64,000 nt of DNA from Anagrus nilaparvatae (lineage: Eukaryota > Arthropoda > Insecta > Hymenoptera > Mymaridae). Each line of letters opens with the position of its first letter. Within the stretch, counting starts at the first letter, position 1. The stretch lies in the NCBI GenBank assembly GCA_022575985.1, contig JAKSXM010000263.1:7110001-7174000 (forward strand), written 5' to 3'. Shown here piece by piece: positions 1 to 10,069 of this stretch. The position numbers and the translations under genes are program-made. Under the pieces are notes generated by a model. It saw nothing but the letters and a program-made list of their open reading frames with translations, was not told where the DNA came from and searched no databases.

Positions 1-9
1 TTTTTTTCC

Positions 10-900
10 CCCAAAAATACAAAAAATACCAATTTTTTTTTTCTTTTTGGACGTAGTATCTAATTTATTTCCATGGAAGTACTAGTTTTAGAAATATCGT
101 TTATAGTAATTTTTTGGACCTAATACTTAATTTTTTTAAAATTTTTTTCTCAAAATTTTTGCCGCCAAAAAATACCAAAAACACCAAAATTTTTTTTATT
201 TTAGGACGTAATACTTAATTTTTTCCTATGAAACTACGAATATCTAGAATTATCATTTTTAAAGGATTCCTCCATCTGATACGTAATTTTTCGAAATTTT
301 TTTTTTTTAAATTTTTTACATAAAATAATTAAAAAAATACCATAATTTTTTTTCTTTTTGGACGTAGTACCTCATTTTTTTCCATGAAAGTACTGATATC
401 TAGAAGTTTCGTTTTTACTCGATATCTCGAATCTTATAATTTATTTATTGAAAATTTTTTTCTCAAAATTTGTTTCACCAAAAAATACAAAAAATACCAA
501 TTTTTTTTTTCTTTATGGACGCAGTACTTAATTTATTTCTTTGGAAGTACTAGTTTTAGAAATATCCTTTATAGTAATTTTTTGGACCTGATACTTAATT
601 TTTTCAAAATTTTTTTCCCAAAATTTTTGTCGCCAAAAAATACAAAAAACACCAAAATTTTTTTTATTTTAGGACGTAATACTTATTTTTTTCCTATGAA
701 AGTACGAATATCTAGAATTATCGTTTTTAAAAGATTCCTCCATCTGATACGTAATTTTTCGAAATTTTTTTTTTCAAAATTTTTTATACATTAAAAAGTT
801 AAAAAAATATTATATTTTTATTGACGTAGTGCCTACTTTATTTCTCTGAAAGTATTAATACCTGGAATTATGAGTTTTGGAAATTTTTTGGGTATCAGGG
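10..900 (+). repeat. ~155-bp satellite with a three-monomer higher-order period
   Basis: The marker 'GGACGTAGTAC' (variants GGACGTAATAC, GGACGCAGTAC) recurs at 49, 204, 360, 517, 672 and about 822, a spacing of 150-157 bp. It is followed by T-rich sequence and 'GAAAGTACTGATATCTAGAA'-like text. Monomers three apart resemble each other most: the stretch beginning at 11 reappears at 478, giving a ~467-bp higher-order repeat. The array is cut by the left window edge and decays after about 850. A 136-residue reading frame crosses it (384-794) but is low-complexity repeat translation and not a gene. Confidence 0.85.
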
Positions 901-1389
901 GAAAGTTTATCCACTTTCTTTATTAAATTTAGATTATTTGGCACAATTATTCTAATATTTTATTTTTTTATTAGGTAAAATAGAACATTGATAACATTTT
1001 GTTATTGCTGATGAGGAACCATAGTGCCAATTACTTGGCAGCGTTTTTTTTAGTATTTATATAAAAATACAAATTTAACGTGGAAATAGTCATATACACT
1101 CATGTAAACTTTTAAAATATCAAATTTAAAGTTTATTTTTACATTTACTATGGTTAAAAAAAAAAAATTAATACAATGGTTTTTTAACCAATTAAATAAT
1201 TTTATTTAATTTTTCAAAATAGTGCAAAATACTGATTTTCAGTAAATTTTTAAAACGGTGGTATTTCAAAAAAATGAGCAGATCCAATTTTCCGGTTGGT
1301 ATTTTTGAGATATACGTGTATTCAAGAAATATTCCATATGCTTAGTTTTTTGCGTCATTTTTGAAAACCCTACTTTGTCTTTAAGAGAA

Positions 1390-1560
1390 GCGAATCCCTA
1401 AATCTGAATTATTATTCGTTCCTAAATCAAAATTTTTCTTCGTCTCTAAACCTAACTTATTCTTAATCCCTAAATATTAATTGTTCTTAGTCCCTAAACC
1501 TTACTAGTTCTAAATCCCTAAACCTGAATCACTATAAGTCCCTAAAGCAATAGATTTCGA
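1390..1560. repeat. 24-bp minisatellite, seven units
   Basis: The core CCCTAAA (variants TCCTAAA, CTCTAAA) starts at about 1396, 1420, 1444, 1468, 1492, 1516 and 1540, an exact 24-bp period. The bases between cores vary but keep an AT-rich pattern such as CTTATTCTTAAT. The spacing excludes a simple telomere repeat. Confidence 0.85.
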
Positions 1561-1595
1561 GCAATAGAATCTAGGTGAACTAATACTACTCCATG

Positions 1596-2575
1596 AATCA
1601 ACCAGTAAAATTGATAAGGATGTAATTAATGACATCACTTCAAGTTTTAAATATCAAGAACTAAGAAATGAAGTTATCAAAAATGTTTTTGATGTAATTT
1701 TATTAACAAACACAGATGGCACACCTACATGTGATAGTTCAAAGTCTCAAGTCTGGCTTCTTCAAGCACAAATTTGTAATATTCCTATAAAATATAGGCG
1801 CAACTTCCAATTTGTTTGTAGAATTAATCATAGTAGAGAAAAAAAATCAAATATGAAAGCTTTTTGGAGACCTTAGGTAAAATCCTTAAGGGAAATTGAT
1901 TCATATGGAGTAGACTGGACTGATAAAAAAAAATAATATTCAAATTAAAAGCAATGTTATCTTTCAATAATTACATGTGATGCTCCTGCTTTATCTGAAG
2001 TTTTAAATAAAATGAACCATGAAGGTGAATTTTCTTGTTTTGTTTGTAAGCATCCAGGTGACACTAGTGAAGTAGGTACTGGACATAATACAATTTTTCC
2101 ACCAACTGATATACAGCATAAGCCAAGAACTATGGAACGAATGATTTCTCAAGGAGAAAGAGCTTATAATGAGGAAAAAGAGCATGTTAGAGGGATCAAA
2201 GGAATATCAGTTGCATCATTTATTTCTCATATCAATATATCAGAAGCTTCTGTACCTGACCCCATGCATTTAATATTTTTAGGAGTTTTTAGAAAATTAT
2301 TACATTTATGAATTGATTCAAAAAATAAAGATTGCGAATATTATATTAAAAAAAACGTAAGAGATCGAATAAATGAAGAACTTTGTCGTACAATGCCTCC
2401 AGATACTACCATGAGAGTCCCAAGAAAATTAAGCGAAATAAAATACTTAAAAGCTAATGAACTTCAAGAACTTTTTACTCATTATTTTATCATTATATTG
2501 AAAGATAAAATGAAAAAAAAAATTTATCATTTTTTATTAGTAGCTTATGCAACCATTTATTTATCAGAGACGGAA
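1596..2575 (+). pseudogene. Decayed transposase (Transposase_21/CACTA-like family)
   Basis: Three reading-frame blocks can be assembled on the plus strand. 1600-1875 encodes the phrases TNTDGTPTCDSSKSQVW and LLQAQICNIPIKYRRNFQ and ends at an in-frame stop. 2012-2308 (99 aa) carries a Cys pair (CFVCKHPGD) and the phrase PDPMHLIFLGVFRKLLH. 2393-2575 continues with RVPRKLSEIKYLKANELQEL. A 'DPMH..LGV..KLL' signature after a CxxC-containing segment is typical of the large Transposase_21-like proteins found in many animal genomes. The family call is from memory of that signature, not from a search. Stops at about 1876 and 2309, a frame change near 1930 and no recognisable C-terminus show it is dead. 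The coding similarity stops near 2575, where a tRNA-like sequence begins. No terminal inverted repeats were identified. Confidence 0.6.
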
Positions 2576-2587
2576 TCTCTGTGGTGT

Positions 2588-2660
2588 CCGCTCTCGACAG
2601 CTTGTTGGTACAGCGTTGGTACGGCAAACCAAAGGTCGTGGGATTGAATCCCGCTCAAGA
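2588..2660 (+). repeat. tRNA-like / SINE-head fragment
   Basis: The order 'TTGGTACAGCGTTGGTAC' ... 'GGTCGTGGGATTGAATCCC' resembles a Pol III A box followed by a B box (consensus GGTTCGAATCC; here GGATTGAATCC). The flanking arms do not form a clear acceptor stem, so this is more likely a tRNA-derived SINE head or a decayed tRNA than a working gene. It abuts the broken end of the transposase remnant. Confidence 0.4.
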
Positions 2661-3550
2661 CAAATTGATGGACAATTTTTTTCATTCGAAACCACTTTCT
2701 TAAGTTAAATTATTAACTAATTTATCTTAAAAATTATTTAATATGAATTAAAAATTTTAAATAATTTATTTAAAATTGTAAAAAAAAAAAATTTTAAATA
2801 AAATTAATGGTATAAAAATGTCTTATATATCTTTGAAATATAAGATTATTATATTTGTTCGTAGAGATTGCTATTGATACTTATATTGTAATTTTACAAT
2901 AGATTTATGTGAAAAATGAAATATTTTATTTATGAAAACTTTTTTTTCATAATAGTATTTTTTCAACCTTGAAAACTCCTAAGTAATGTGAAAATTTCTT
3001 TTTTATTTGTAAATATTGAAAAATTCAATATCGAAATTTTAAAAAATGTAATTTTTTGATTAGGAATTAGTTTTTTCACTATTATTCTTAAATGTGCGTA
3101 TTAAATGAGCTAAAAATTTAATTAATAATTTTTTTAGTTTAACTCTATTTCGTGGGGCTAATTATAAGAAAAATTGAATACCAGCTACAAAATATAACTT
3201 TTAAAATATAATCTTACCCTTTCAGGTGTATTCCACTCCTCTCAAATTTAAAAACTTTTTTATAATTTTTTTTATAAGTAGGGGGCAAGACCCCTGCGCG
3301 TTAAAGTGCGCCAACCTCCATAACTCATATTTCATGTTTATCACAATAATACTGGGTCATAATTCCTAAATAAAAACAATTGTACAGTAAGATATTAATT
3401 TCAAATAATGAACTTTTTTCATAATTTTAATAAACTATTATAATTTTGATTTTCATAATGTATCTCAGGAAAAAAATATTTACAAAGCCATAATAATTTA
3501 ACCATATTGATTTCAGTTTTTCGAAATTACGAAAAATTTGACAAAAAAAC
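2661..3550. other. AT-rich spacer, nothing identified
   Basis: Homopolymer-rich AT sequence without a supported reading frame, structure or repeat that I recognise. Confidence 0.5.
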
Positions 3551-3552
3551 CC

Positions 3553-3810
3553 CCTTTTGATTTTGGGCAAAATAAAAATTGTCAAAAAAATCCTGTTTGC
3601 CCTTTTCATCAGCATGTTTCTTTATTAAAAAACTTGTTTTATAAGGGATTTTTACCAATTAAAATGGATTTGAGCGAATAAAACTAAAATTTTTAGAAAT
3701 TCAATAATTTTAAAATTCCCTTAAATTCATTTTTATCAGGTTTTTTGAGCTCTCTGACCCAGCGTAATATATTAATTTAAGTTTTTAACTGTTACAAATT
3801 TTTTTTACTA
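3553..3810 (+). repeat. Dispersed repeat, copy 1 of a ~255-bp direct pair
   Basis: This stretch reappears at 4137-4393 in the same orientation with many substitutions. Shared landmarks in order are GATTTTGG, AAAATTGTCAAAAAA, GTTTGCCC, AAACTTGTTTTATAAGG, ACCAATTAAAAT, GAGCTCTCTGACCCAG (AAGCTC in copy 2) and AAGTTTTTAA. The spacing of landmarks is the same in both copies, so this is a real duplication and not shared low complexity. Confidence 0.8.
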
Positions 3811-4136
3811 CAAAAAAATAAAAAAATCTGACATTTTTCTTATATACACGGATAAAAATTCAGTTGACTAGCGCGCCCACTATTTTCTCTTGAATCGCAA
3901 CCAGTATTTTGAGCGACATTCTCACCAAAATAGTCTCTGTTCTCAACCAAATTAGAATGTGCGCTTGACAAAAGTAGATTCGCGCGAATCCTACATTATG
4001 TGGCTTATGCGTGGAACTACTCAATTTAGGTTAGATTCTCGCCCAATTTTGTTTTATGTGTACTCCATATTTTACTGTTCACGTCGCAAGCTAACCTTTT
4101 GGCGTGGTAGTCAACTGAATTTTAATCCGTGCACCC

Positions 4137-4393
4137 TTTTTGATTTTGGTGAAAATGAAAATTGTCAAAAAATTCCAGTTTGCCCATTTTAGCAGAAATT
4201 TTTTTATCAGAAAACTTGTTTTATAAGGCATTTCAACCAATTAAAATGATTTTGTTCGAATACAACCAAAGTTTCTACAAATCAACAATTTTTTAAACCG
4301 AATTAAATCTATACATATCAGTTTTTTTAAGCTCTCTGACCCAGAAAACCATATTGAAATAAGTTTTTAAATGTTCCAAATTTTTTTCATCTA
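4137..4393 (+). repeat. Dispersed repeat, copy 2 of a ~255-bp direct pair
   Basis: Second copy of the element at 3553-3810. The ~330 bp between the two (3811-4136) includes GC-richer text (GTGGCTTATGCGTGGAAC) that belongs to neither copy. The 77-residue frame at 3959-4192 spans this junction and has no family resemblance. Confidence 0.8.
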
Positions 4394-4433
4394 AAGGAAT
4401 GATGGTATGTTTCCGTGTTTGATCATATCTTTT

Positions 4434-4790
4434 TTAAATACCAATTTTTACCAAATCGAAAGGGACATTAGTGAACAATGATGTTGTATCAAAACTCACA
4501 ATTATATGATCATCAGGTATAACTACATCAGAAATTTTTAGTATAAAGTGTGTACTACTTTTTATCTGTGAAGCAGGTTTTTTAATACTATTAGTTAATA
4601 AAGTACTGATAAATTTTGAAAGAAAATATGTAGGTGAATTTATGCAAGATAGCACTGGTCTAACAGAATAATGTAATTTACCATGATGGTCAACTATAAT
4701 TTTGTGGGTTTTTGGTAAGCAGTAAAGTCTGGCTATATTACAATCAGTTTGAGTCAAGAAATAATCATTATAAGTTCTACCAAGATAACC
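4434..4790 (-). pseudogene. Penelope-like element, reverse-transcriptase fingers fragment
   Basis: The minus strand encodes 107 residues with the order 'ARLYCLPKTHKI' - 'RPVLSCINSPTYFLSKFIS' - 'IIVSFDTTSLFTNVP'. PLE reverse transcriptases characteristically have 'YGLPKIHK...RPIVS..NSPTY' and then a first catalytic-Asp motif 'SLDVVSLFTNVP', so the match covers RT motifs up to the first catalytic Asp (SFD). The palm YVDD motif, thumb and endonuclease are absent on this strand. The fragment ends at 4434 next to the ~255-bp dispersed repeat. Just upstream on the same strand (5405-5740) lies a PLE N-terminal piece, and the complementary C-terminal half occurs on the opposite strand from 5788, so the locus is a rearranged, probably inverted, PLE insertion. 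Confidence 0.8.
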
Positions 4791-5300
4791 ATTAATATTC
4801 CAAATTTCTAAGTAAAAAGAGCAAAAAGATTAAAAAACGAATTTTTTGTTATAAAAATAGACTGGGGTTAAACAGAAGGAGTAGAATAATAAGAAAACGG
4901 AAATAATAAAAATTAAATAAAACATTTTTTAAACCGAAAGCACTTGAACATTTAGATATATGTTAAAAATCATATAGAAGAGTTTAGGGACCGACAAATA
5001 AATTATTTTGAAAATTTATAGATTCAGAGTATTTAATAATGAGTAATAAGTTTCATATTAAAAAATAGTCATTAAAAATGTACGTTAGAGTTACAAACTT
5101 TATATTTTGTTTATATTATGTTCCTTCGTATAAAAAAATCTAGCACAAAATTTTTTAAAAGCTCAAAGATTAGTATAAGATCGTTACTCAGTGGAGAATA
5201 TTGTATATTCTTTACTTTAAAATATTTAATAAGGTAATGTTTAATTTTTAAATTTGGAATTATGTAAAAAAAGTTTTTATAAAATTGTAAAATATTGTAA
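4791..5300. other. AT-rich sequence between PLE pieces
   Basis: No reading frame or repeat with support. It is probably decayed PLE or flanking sequence, since PLE fragments lie on both sides. Confidence 0.4.
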
Positions 5301-5307
5301 ATTTTTA

Positions 5308-5346
5308 GCCTTGATAATGAAGACTGAAGGTCTTCGAAACGTGGGC
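5308..5346 (+). ncRNA. Hammerhead-like hairpin of a PLE terminal repeat (degenerate)
   Basis: Reads TTGATAAT, a perfect 6-bp hairpin GAAGAC/GTCTTC with loop TGAAG, then GAAAC followed by GTG. The hammerhead consensus is CUGANGA - stem II - GAAA - stem III - UH. Here the first core has at least two changes, so activity is doubtful. The orientation (plus) is opposite to the neighbouring PLE N-terminal fragment, consistent with an inverted arrangement of PLE units. Confidence 0.4.
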
Positions 5347-5404
5347 GGGAATTTCTGTGTTAATTGATTTATTCGAAGAAATATTTTCTTGTTTATTAAG
5401 TAAT

Positions 5405-5740
5405 TTCTGAGAATTTTCAATCTTTTTTGAAGCCTTATCAGAGAGAGTATTATTATAATGTGATAAAAATTTTTTTTAAGAGATGTTAACAAAATAAATA
5501 AATTTTCGCCAATATTTTTAAATAAAAATTTCTCCATTGAAGTAATTTGTTTGGAAAGAAAATTAATGTATATGTTTATATCATTAATTTCGATGTTAAG
5601 TATTTTATGGATAAAGGTGTTTTTAGTTTTGTAAAAATTCTTATTGCCAAGATGACTGTGGAATTTGATGTGTTTTAAATTATGATGGATGTTAATTAAA
5701 TGTTTTGACAATATGTCATTTTTGGCAAGATAATAAAAAT
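5405..5740 (-). pseudogene. Penelope-like element N-terminal fragment
   Basis: A minus-strand frame (stop-free over 5277-5711) encodes a Lys/Asn/Ile-rich helical segment beginning 'HLINIHHNLKHIKFHSHL' and containing 'LNIEINDINIYINFLSKQI'. This arrangement (H..NLK...FHSHL followed by helical repeats) resembles the N-terminal region that precedes the DKG motif in insect PLE proteins. A stop near 5712 separates it from related coding upstream. The last ~40 residues (5277-5400) cover the hammerhead-like hairpin of the other strand and are probably not coding. The call rests on pattern similarity and on the PLE context. Confidence 0.5.
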
Positions 5741-5784
5741 CTGCGTTGTCATTTTGCCATTGTTAGCTTTTTTAGTAATTTTAT

Positions 5785-6424
5785 ATATTGTCTAGACTTA
5801 ATCATAAGAAACCAACTTTTTATCTACGTTACGTCGATGATGTGATAACATGTATAACAGCTTCTAAACTAAACGTCATGCTTAATATTTTCAACAATTA
5901 CCATCCCAGACTCCAGTTTACTTACGAAGTTGAAAATAACAACACCATAAACTTTCTGGATGTCCAACTGTTAAGAAAAAACAACAAGATTATATACAAT
6001 TGGTACCGGAAACCGACATTTTCAGCAAGGTTTTTGAACTTCCATTCCAATCATACCAAATATCATAAAGTTGGTATGATTTATACTCTTGTTGATAAGG
6101 CAATATGGTTATCAGATTTGTCTTTCCACGCAAACAACCTAGATCTGGTAAAATTTTCTTTGTTGAAAATGGATATCCTGAAAAGTTCATTGATTTTTAT
6201 ATCAAAAAGCGTTTAGACAACATACATTTTAGGCAAACAAATGACATCATTTCTTATGACAAAAATCAAGAAATTAATAAAGAAATTATTACCAAAAGCC
6301 CAAAAATCTGTATACCCTACAATAAAGGTTTCTATGAAAACATAAGGAAAATTTTTAGCAAGTACAACATCATAACTCTTCCTATAATTTGCAATAACTT
6401 AAACAACATCGTGATAAAAGCAAA
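5785..6424 (+). pseudogene. Penelope-like element: RT palm to linker, frameshifted and split
   Basis: On the plus strand the first frame has the catalytic box 'FYLRYVDDVITC' (near 5818-5853), then 'NNTINFLDVQLLR' and 'NWYRKPTFSARFLNFHS', the order expected for RT motifs C-E of PLEs. Near 6160 coding shifts to a second frame that continues with 'NGYPEKFIDFYIKKRL' and the linker before the endonuclease. The reading frame is interrupted at 6424/6425 by the 8-kb inverted-repeat element and resumes at 14497. Removing the insertion and one copy of its CAAA duplication restores an open frame into the 'VVYKLEC' start of the GIY-YIG domain. Dead copy, but its continuity dates the insertion after the PLE. 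Confidence 0.85.
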
Positions 6425-6570
6425 CACGGTGACCTGGAAGCGTTTTATTATGCGATCAAAATGACAAAAAAAATTGTATGTTGGGGTCTTTTCTACACAA
6501 AAAATGTCTACGAATTTTCTATCCGGACCTTCTATCCAGCTACTTTAAGCGTTTTCTGTTAGTATTATCA
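6425..6570 (+). repeat. Left terminal inverted repeat of the 8-kb element
   Basis: Pairs with the reverse complement of 14347-14492. Landmarks shared in order are ACCTGGAAGCGTTTTATTAT, CGATCAAAA, TGTCTACGAATTT, CTATCCGGACCTTCTATCC and ACTTTAAGCGTTT. A few substitutions separate the arms. Confidence 0.9.
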
Positions 6571-6840
6571 TAATTTGAATAATAATGATTTGAATTTTTT
6601 TGTAAGACTGGTTTTTCTTTTCAAAGTATCAAAGCACCTGCAGAACTCGAAAATATAAGTAAAAAAAATTCGTTTGTCGTTGGATTTAGACCAAAACATC
6701 GATTTTTGAGCCCACGATAGTTCGAAGCCTCTCGAAAGTTCTTTTTTGGTTTCCTCAAAATTGGGATTTTCTTAAAACTTTCAGTTTTTTTAGTGGATTT
6801 AAATACTGTTTTAGATTATGCTTAAATTGATATCCCGTAA

Positions 6841-7660
6841 TATTTTTTCCCCAGGAATCCGATGAAACCATTTATTTTAGCTTTTGACCACGTTTTATAG
6901 AATGAAAATCGATTTTCGTTACTTTTTAGGGTCTGAAATTCAAGGGAAACAATTTTAAAAGTTGTGTAGTTTTCTGAATAAACTTTCCTGTATAATACTT
7001 ATAAGAGGAACTTGTCTATTTTTTCCCCAGAAATCCGAAGAAACCATTTATTTTAGCTTTTGACCACGTTGTATAGCAGAAAAATCGATTTTGTTTGTTT
7101 TTGGGTCTTAATTTTAAGGAAATCTATTAAAAAAGGTTAGCAGTTTTCAAACTAACTATTTGTGAATATTATTTACAACAGGGTCTTATATATTTTTTCC
7201 TCAATAATTCGATGAAACTATATATTTTAGCTTTTGAACATGTCTTGTATGAGAAAAATCGATTTTTGTCGTGTTTCAGGGTTTCAATTTTAAGGAAACC
7301 AATCACAAAAGTTTATTAGTTTACAAAATAAATTTTTCTGAATATTAATTACTAAAGGGACTTATGTATTTTTTCCCCAGAAATCCAATGAAACCATTTA
7401 TTTTCACTTTTGACTATCTCTTATACGAGAAAAATCGATTTTTGTCGTGTTTTAGGGCCCCAATTTTAAAGAATTCCATTATAAAAGGTTATTAGTTTTA
7501 AAAATATGTTTTTCTGAATATTATTTACAAGAGGATCTTGTATATTTTTTCCCCGGAAATTCGACCACGTCTTATATTAGAAAAATCGAATTTTGTCGTT
7601 TTTCAAGGTCATAATTTAAGGAAATCCATTATAAAAATCAAGAAAATATTGGAAATATGA
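6841..7660 (+). repeat. ~176-bp tandem array inside the TIR element, five units
   Basis: The marker TATTTTTTCCCCAG starts at 6841, 7017, 7191, 7367 and 7543 (spacing 174-176). Each unit continues with AAATCCGATGAAACC, TTTTGACCACGT, GAGAAAAATCGATTTT and TTTTAAGGAAA. The last unit is shorter and runs into the right terminal repeat. One more partial unit is at 14229-14340, in front of the outer right end. Confidence 0.88.
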
Positions 7661-7805
7661 AAATATTGACAGCAAACGCTTAAAGTAGCTGGATAGAAGG
7701 TCCAGATTGGAAATTCGTAGACATTTTTTAGTGTAGAAAACACCCCACCCTATGTTTTTTTTTTGTCATTTTGATCGAATAATAAAACGCTTCCAGGTCA
7801 ATGTG
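7660..7805 (+). repeat. Internal copy of the right end of the TIR element
   Basis: Nearly the same sequence as 14347-14492, ending CGCTTCCAGGTCAATGTG where the outer copy ends CGCTTCCAGGTCACCGTG. It is not followed by CAAA, so it is not the boundary that matches the left end at 6425. With the left end it delimits a 1,381-bp core that may be the original compact element. Confidence 0.8.
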
Positions 7806-8825
7806 ACTTATTATGAAAATATGGTTTTTCTCAATATCTCGAATCTGATAATTAATTTGTTGAAAAATTGTTCCAAAATTTTCGATCAATAAAAAAAACT
7901 TCAAAAGTTAATAGATACGTATGTATGATTGCAAGCTTATAATTGGTGATATCTGTGGCATTTTGAAGCATTAAGTTCATTGTTTGAGGAACCTTTGTTA
8001 GCTAGGTTAGCTAGTTAGCAGGGTATTTTTATATTTGACGCTGCTTTATCTGAGTTCCTTGACCCAAGAAAAAAAAGTGAAAATATTATCAATATATTGT
8101 CAATATATTGTGAACATTATATTGAGAAACAAATCAAAACTTTTAGGTTAAAAAAATGATTAATTTTATTAATCTGTCCGAAAAAATATTATTTTTTCAT
8201 GATTTTTATAAATATAAAAATACATGTTAACAAATTTTAAACAGCAACTTATTATCTTTATATTCCCAAAATGGGATATTTTTAATATATTCGCACTTTG
8301 CGTACCTTAATCTGACTTCAAGATAAAAAATTTCATTAATTTTTTAAGGTAAAAATTAATATTTCACCATTAAATTAGCTACAAAAGCCCCCGTAACGGG
8401 GTATTTTTGTCATTTTCGCACTTTTTCCGACCAGATGTGGTTCATGTAGGTTTTTTGAGTCGATGATCAAGAATTTCAGAGATTTTTTTAATGAAAAATC
8501 AATATTTCACTTTGAAATCACCATAAACTGTTCTTAAAAGGGTGTTAAATAAATAAAATAATAAACTAAATAAATAAATTAAATAAAACATTCCTAGAAG
8601 CCTGACCTGGGCCCTCAAAGAGTGAATATATTAAAAATAACTCATTTTGGTGGTAGTTTTTACTAGTTTTTACTAGTTTAAGTTTAACATTAGTTTAAAA
8701 AATAAATTATAGATTTTAACAAAGCCAAATGTAAGTAACGTAGGTAGCAGTTTAATTTAAATTCATTAATCAGTCTATGTGTGTGAAGCTTGTAGAAAAA
8801 AAAATGGCTGAATCTACTTAAGTGT
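7806..8825. other. AT-rich filler with satellite-like and ~124-bp duplicated stretches
   Basis: 7815-7905 ('CAATATCTCGAATCTGATAA', 'TTGTTGAAAAATTGTTCC') resembles the part of the 155-bp satellite at about 420-480. 8268-8520 contains two diverged units about 124 bp apart: each has a GGG-ATATTTTT/GGGGTATTTTT start, 'TTCGCACTTT', and a 'AATATTTCAC' end. No reading frame is supported. Confidence 0.5.
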
Positions 8826-9876
8826 CCTTATACGATTACATCGAAGTCGGTGGGAACCCTTCGACGAGTCAGTAGTACGATTTCCGTTTTTGGAATCGCA
8901 AGCTGGAGCCCGTGATCGCCCATCCAGAGGTTGATCCGTCTCATGACTAGATTCAACCTCTCCTGGGTCACTTCCATGTCCCTGCCAGTTATGGTCAGGG
9001 CCACGTCGTCGGCGTACCCGATCAGGGAAACTCCTTCCGGGAGGTGGATGCGCAACAAGCCATCGTAAAAGGCATTCCACAGATCCGGTCCGAGAACCGA
9101 ACCTTGCGCGATGCCTGCACTCAAAACCCTTTCACGCCTTCCATCGAGCGTGTCGTAGAGCAGTCTCCGGCCCGCAGGTAATCCTTTAGTACGTTACCCA
9201 GATACCTGGGTATCCGGAAATCGTACTCGAGGGACCGGATCATGTCATCCCACCTGGCCGAGTTAAAAGCGTTTTTGACGTCCAGCGTTACCAGAAGGAC
9301 GTCCTTGCGAATTTTAGGCCGCTTTTCCCTCTCAGCCTCTACGGTATCCACGACACGCCAAATGGCGTCTATCGTGGAATGCCCTTCACGAAAACCATGC
9401 TGCTCCTCAGAGAGACCACCGCCCTCCTCGATTGCCCTTCTGAGCCTTGCCCGGAGCAAGCTCTCTATCACCTTACCAATGGTATTTAACATACACAAAA
9501 GTCTGTAAGATGATGGAGAGTCCGGGGCTCCCCCCTTGCCCTTGTTCAAGAGCACGAGACGTGCCACCTTCCACTGCTTTGGGAACACTCCAGCCACCAA
9601 ACACGCATTGAACATGCTTAACAGGATACCAGGGATTACTTTGACCGCTCTTTTGAGCACTTCCGCCGTTATCCCGTCCGGCCCCGGCGCCTTGCCATTT
9701 TTCATGGCCTTTATGGCCTTGACCATCTCGCCTTCGCTGAACAGCGGCACTTCCTCCCTGGGTATCACCTCAACCGGGTTTTTCCGGATGGGCCTTTCAG
9801 GGTAGAGAGCACCGACGATCCGTTCAGTCGACGCCGCGTCCATCATGTTGTCGGACCCCCGGTTTAACTTGCCCAT
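8826..9876 (-). pseudogene. R1-like LINE ORF2, reverse transcriptase part
   Basis: RNA-dependent DNA polymerase that in R1 elements copies the element RNA at a nicked target. Residues from 9876 downward include 'KNGKAPGPDGITAEVLK' (RT motif 0/1), 'YRLLCMLNTIGKVIESLL', 'HGFREGHSTIDAI' and the first catalytic-Asp motif 'LVTLDVKNAFNSARWDD'. A frameshift near 9125 moves coding to a second frame with 'GIAQGSVLGPDLWN' and the catalytic 'LIGYADDVALTI' near 9015. It ends at 8826 shortly after 'LLTRRRVPTDF', so the thumb and C-terminal zinc knuckle are missing. The frame also continues upstream of 9876 without the Met being a true start. Certain as RT, certain as non-functional. Confidence 0.9.
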
Positions 9877-10069
9877 TACGACTTTGTAACCTAGGCCCCA
9901 GGGGGTCCTTGTTTACATCTTCGCGTAATGAACGCAGACATCGAGCCTTGCTTTGACGGATGGCCTTGGCCAGCCGGTGTTTGGCGTCCTTATGTTCCTG
10001 AGAAAGAACGGCGGCCTCAGGTCTGTCCCGTGCTCTTTGCGCCTTTCGTCGTGTCCTGTGTCATTCCTA

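Noticed and set aside
384..794. 136-residue reading frame at the left edge
   Set aside because: It lies wholly in the 155-bp satellite and is Phe/Lys/Ile-rich translation of the repeat.
1390..1560. CCCTAAA units as a telomere array
   Set aside because: The motif occurs once per 24 bp and not in uninterrupted tandem, and arthropod telomeres usually have TTAGG.
2588..2660. A functional tRNA gene
   Set aside because: The B box is altered, and acceptor and anticodon stems cannot be paired convincingly.
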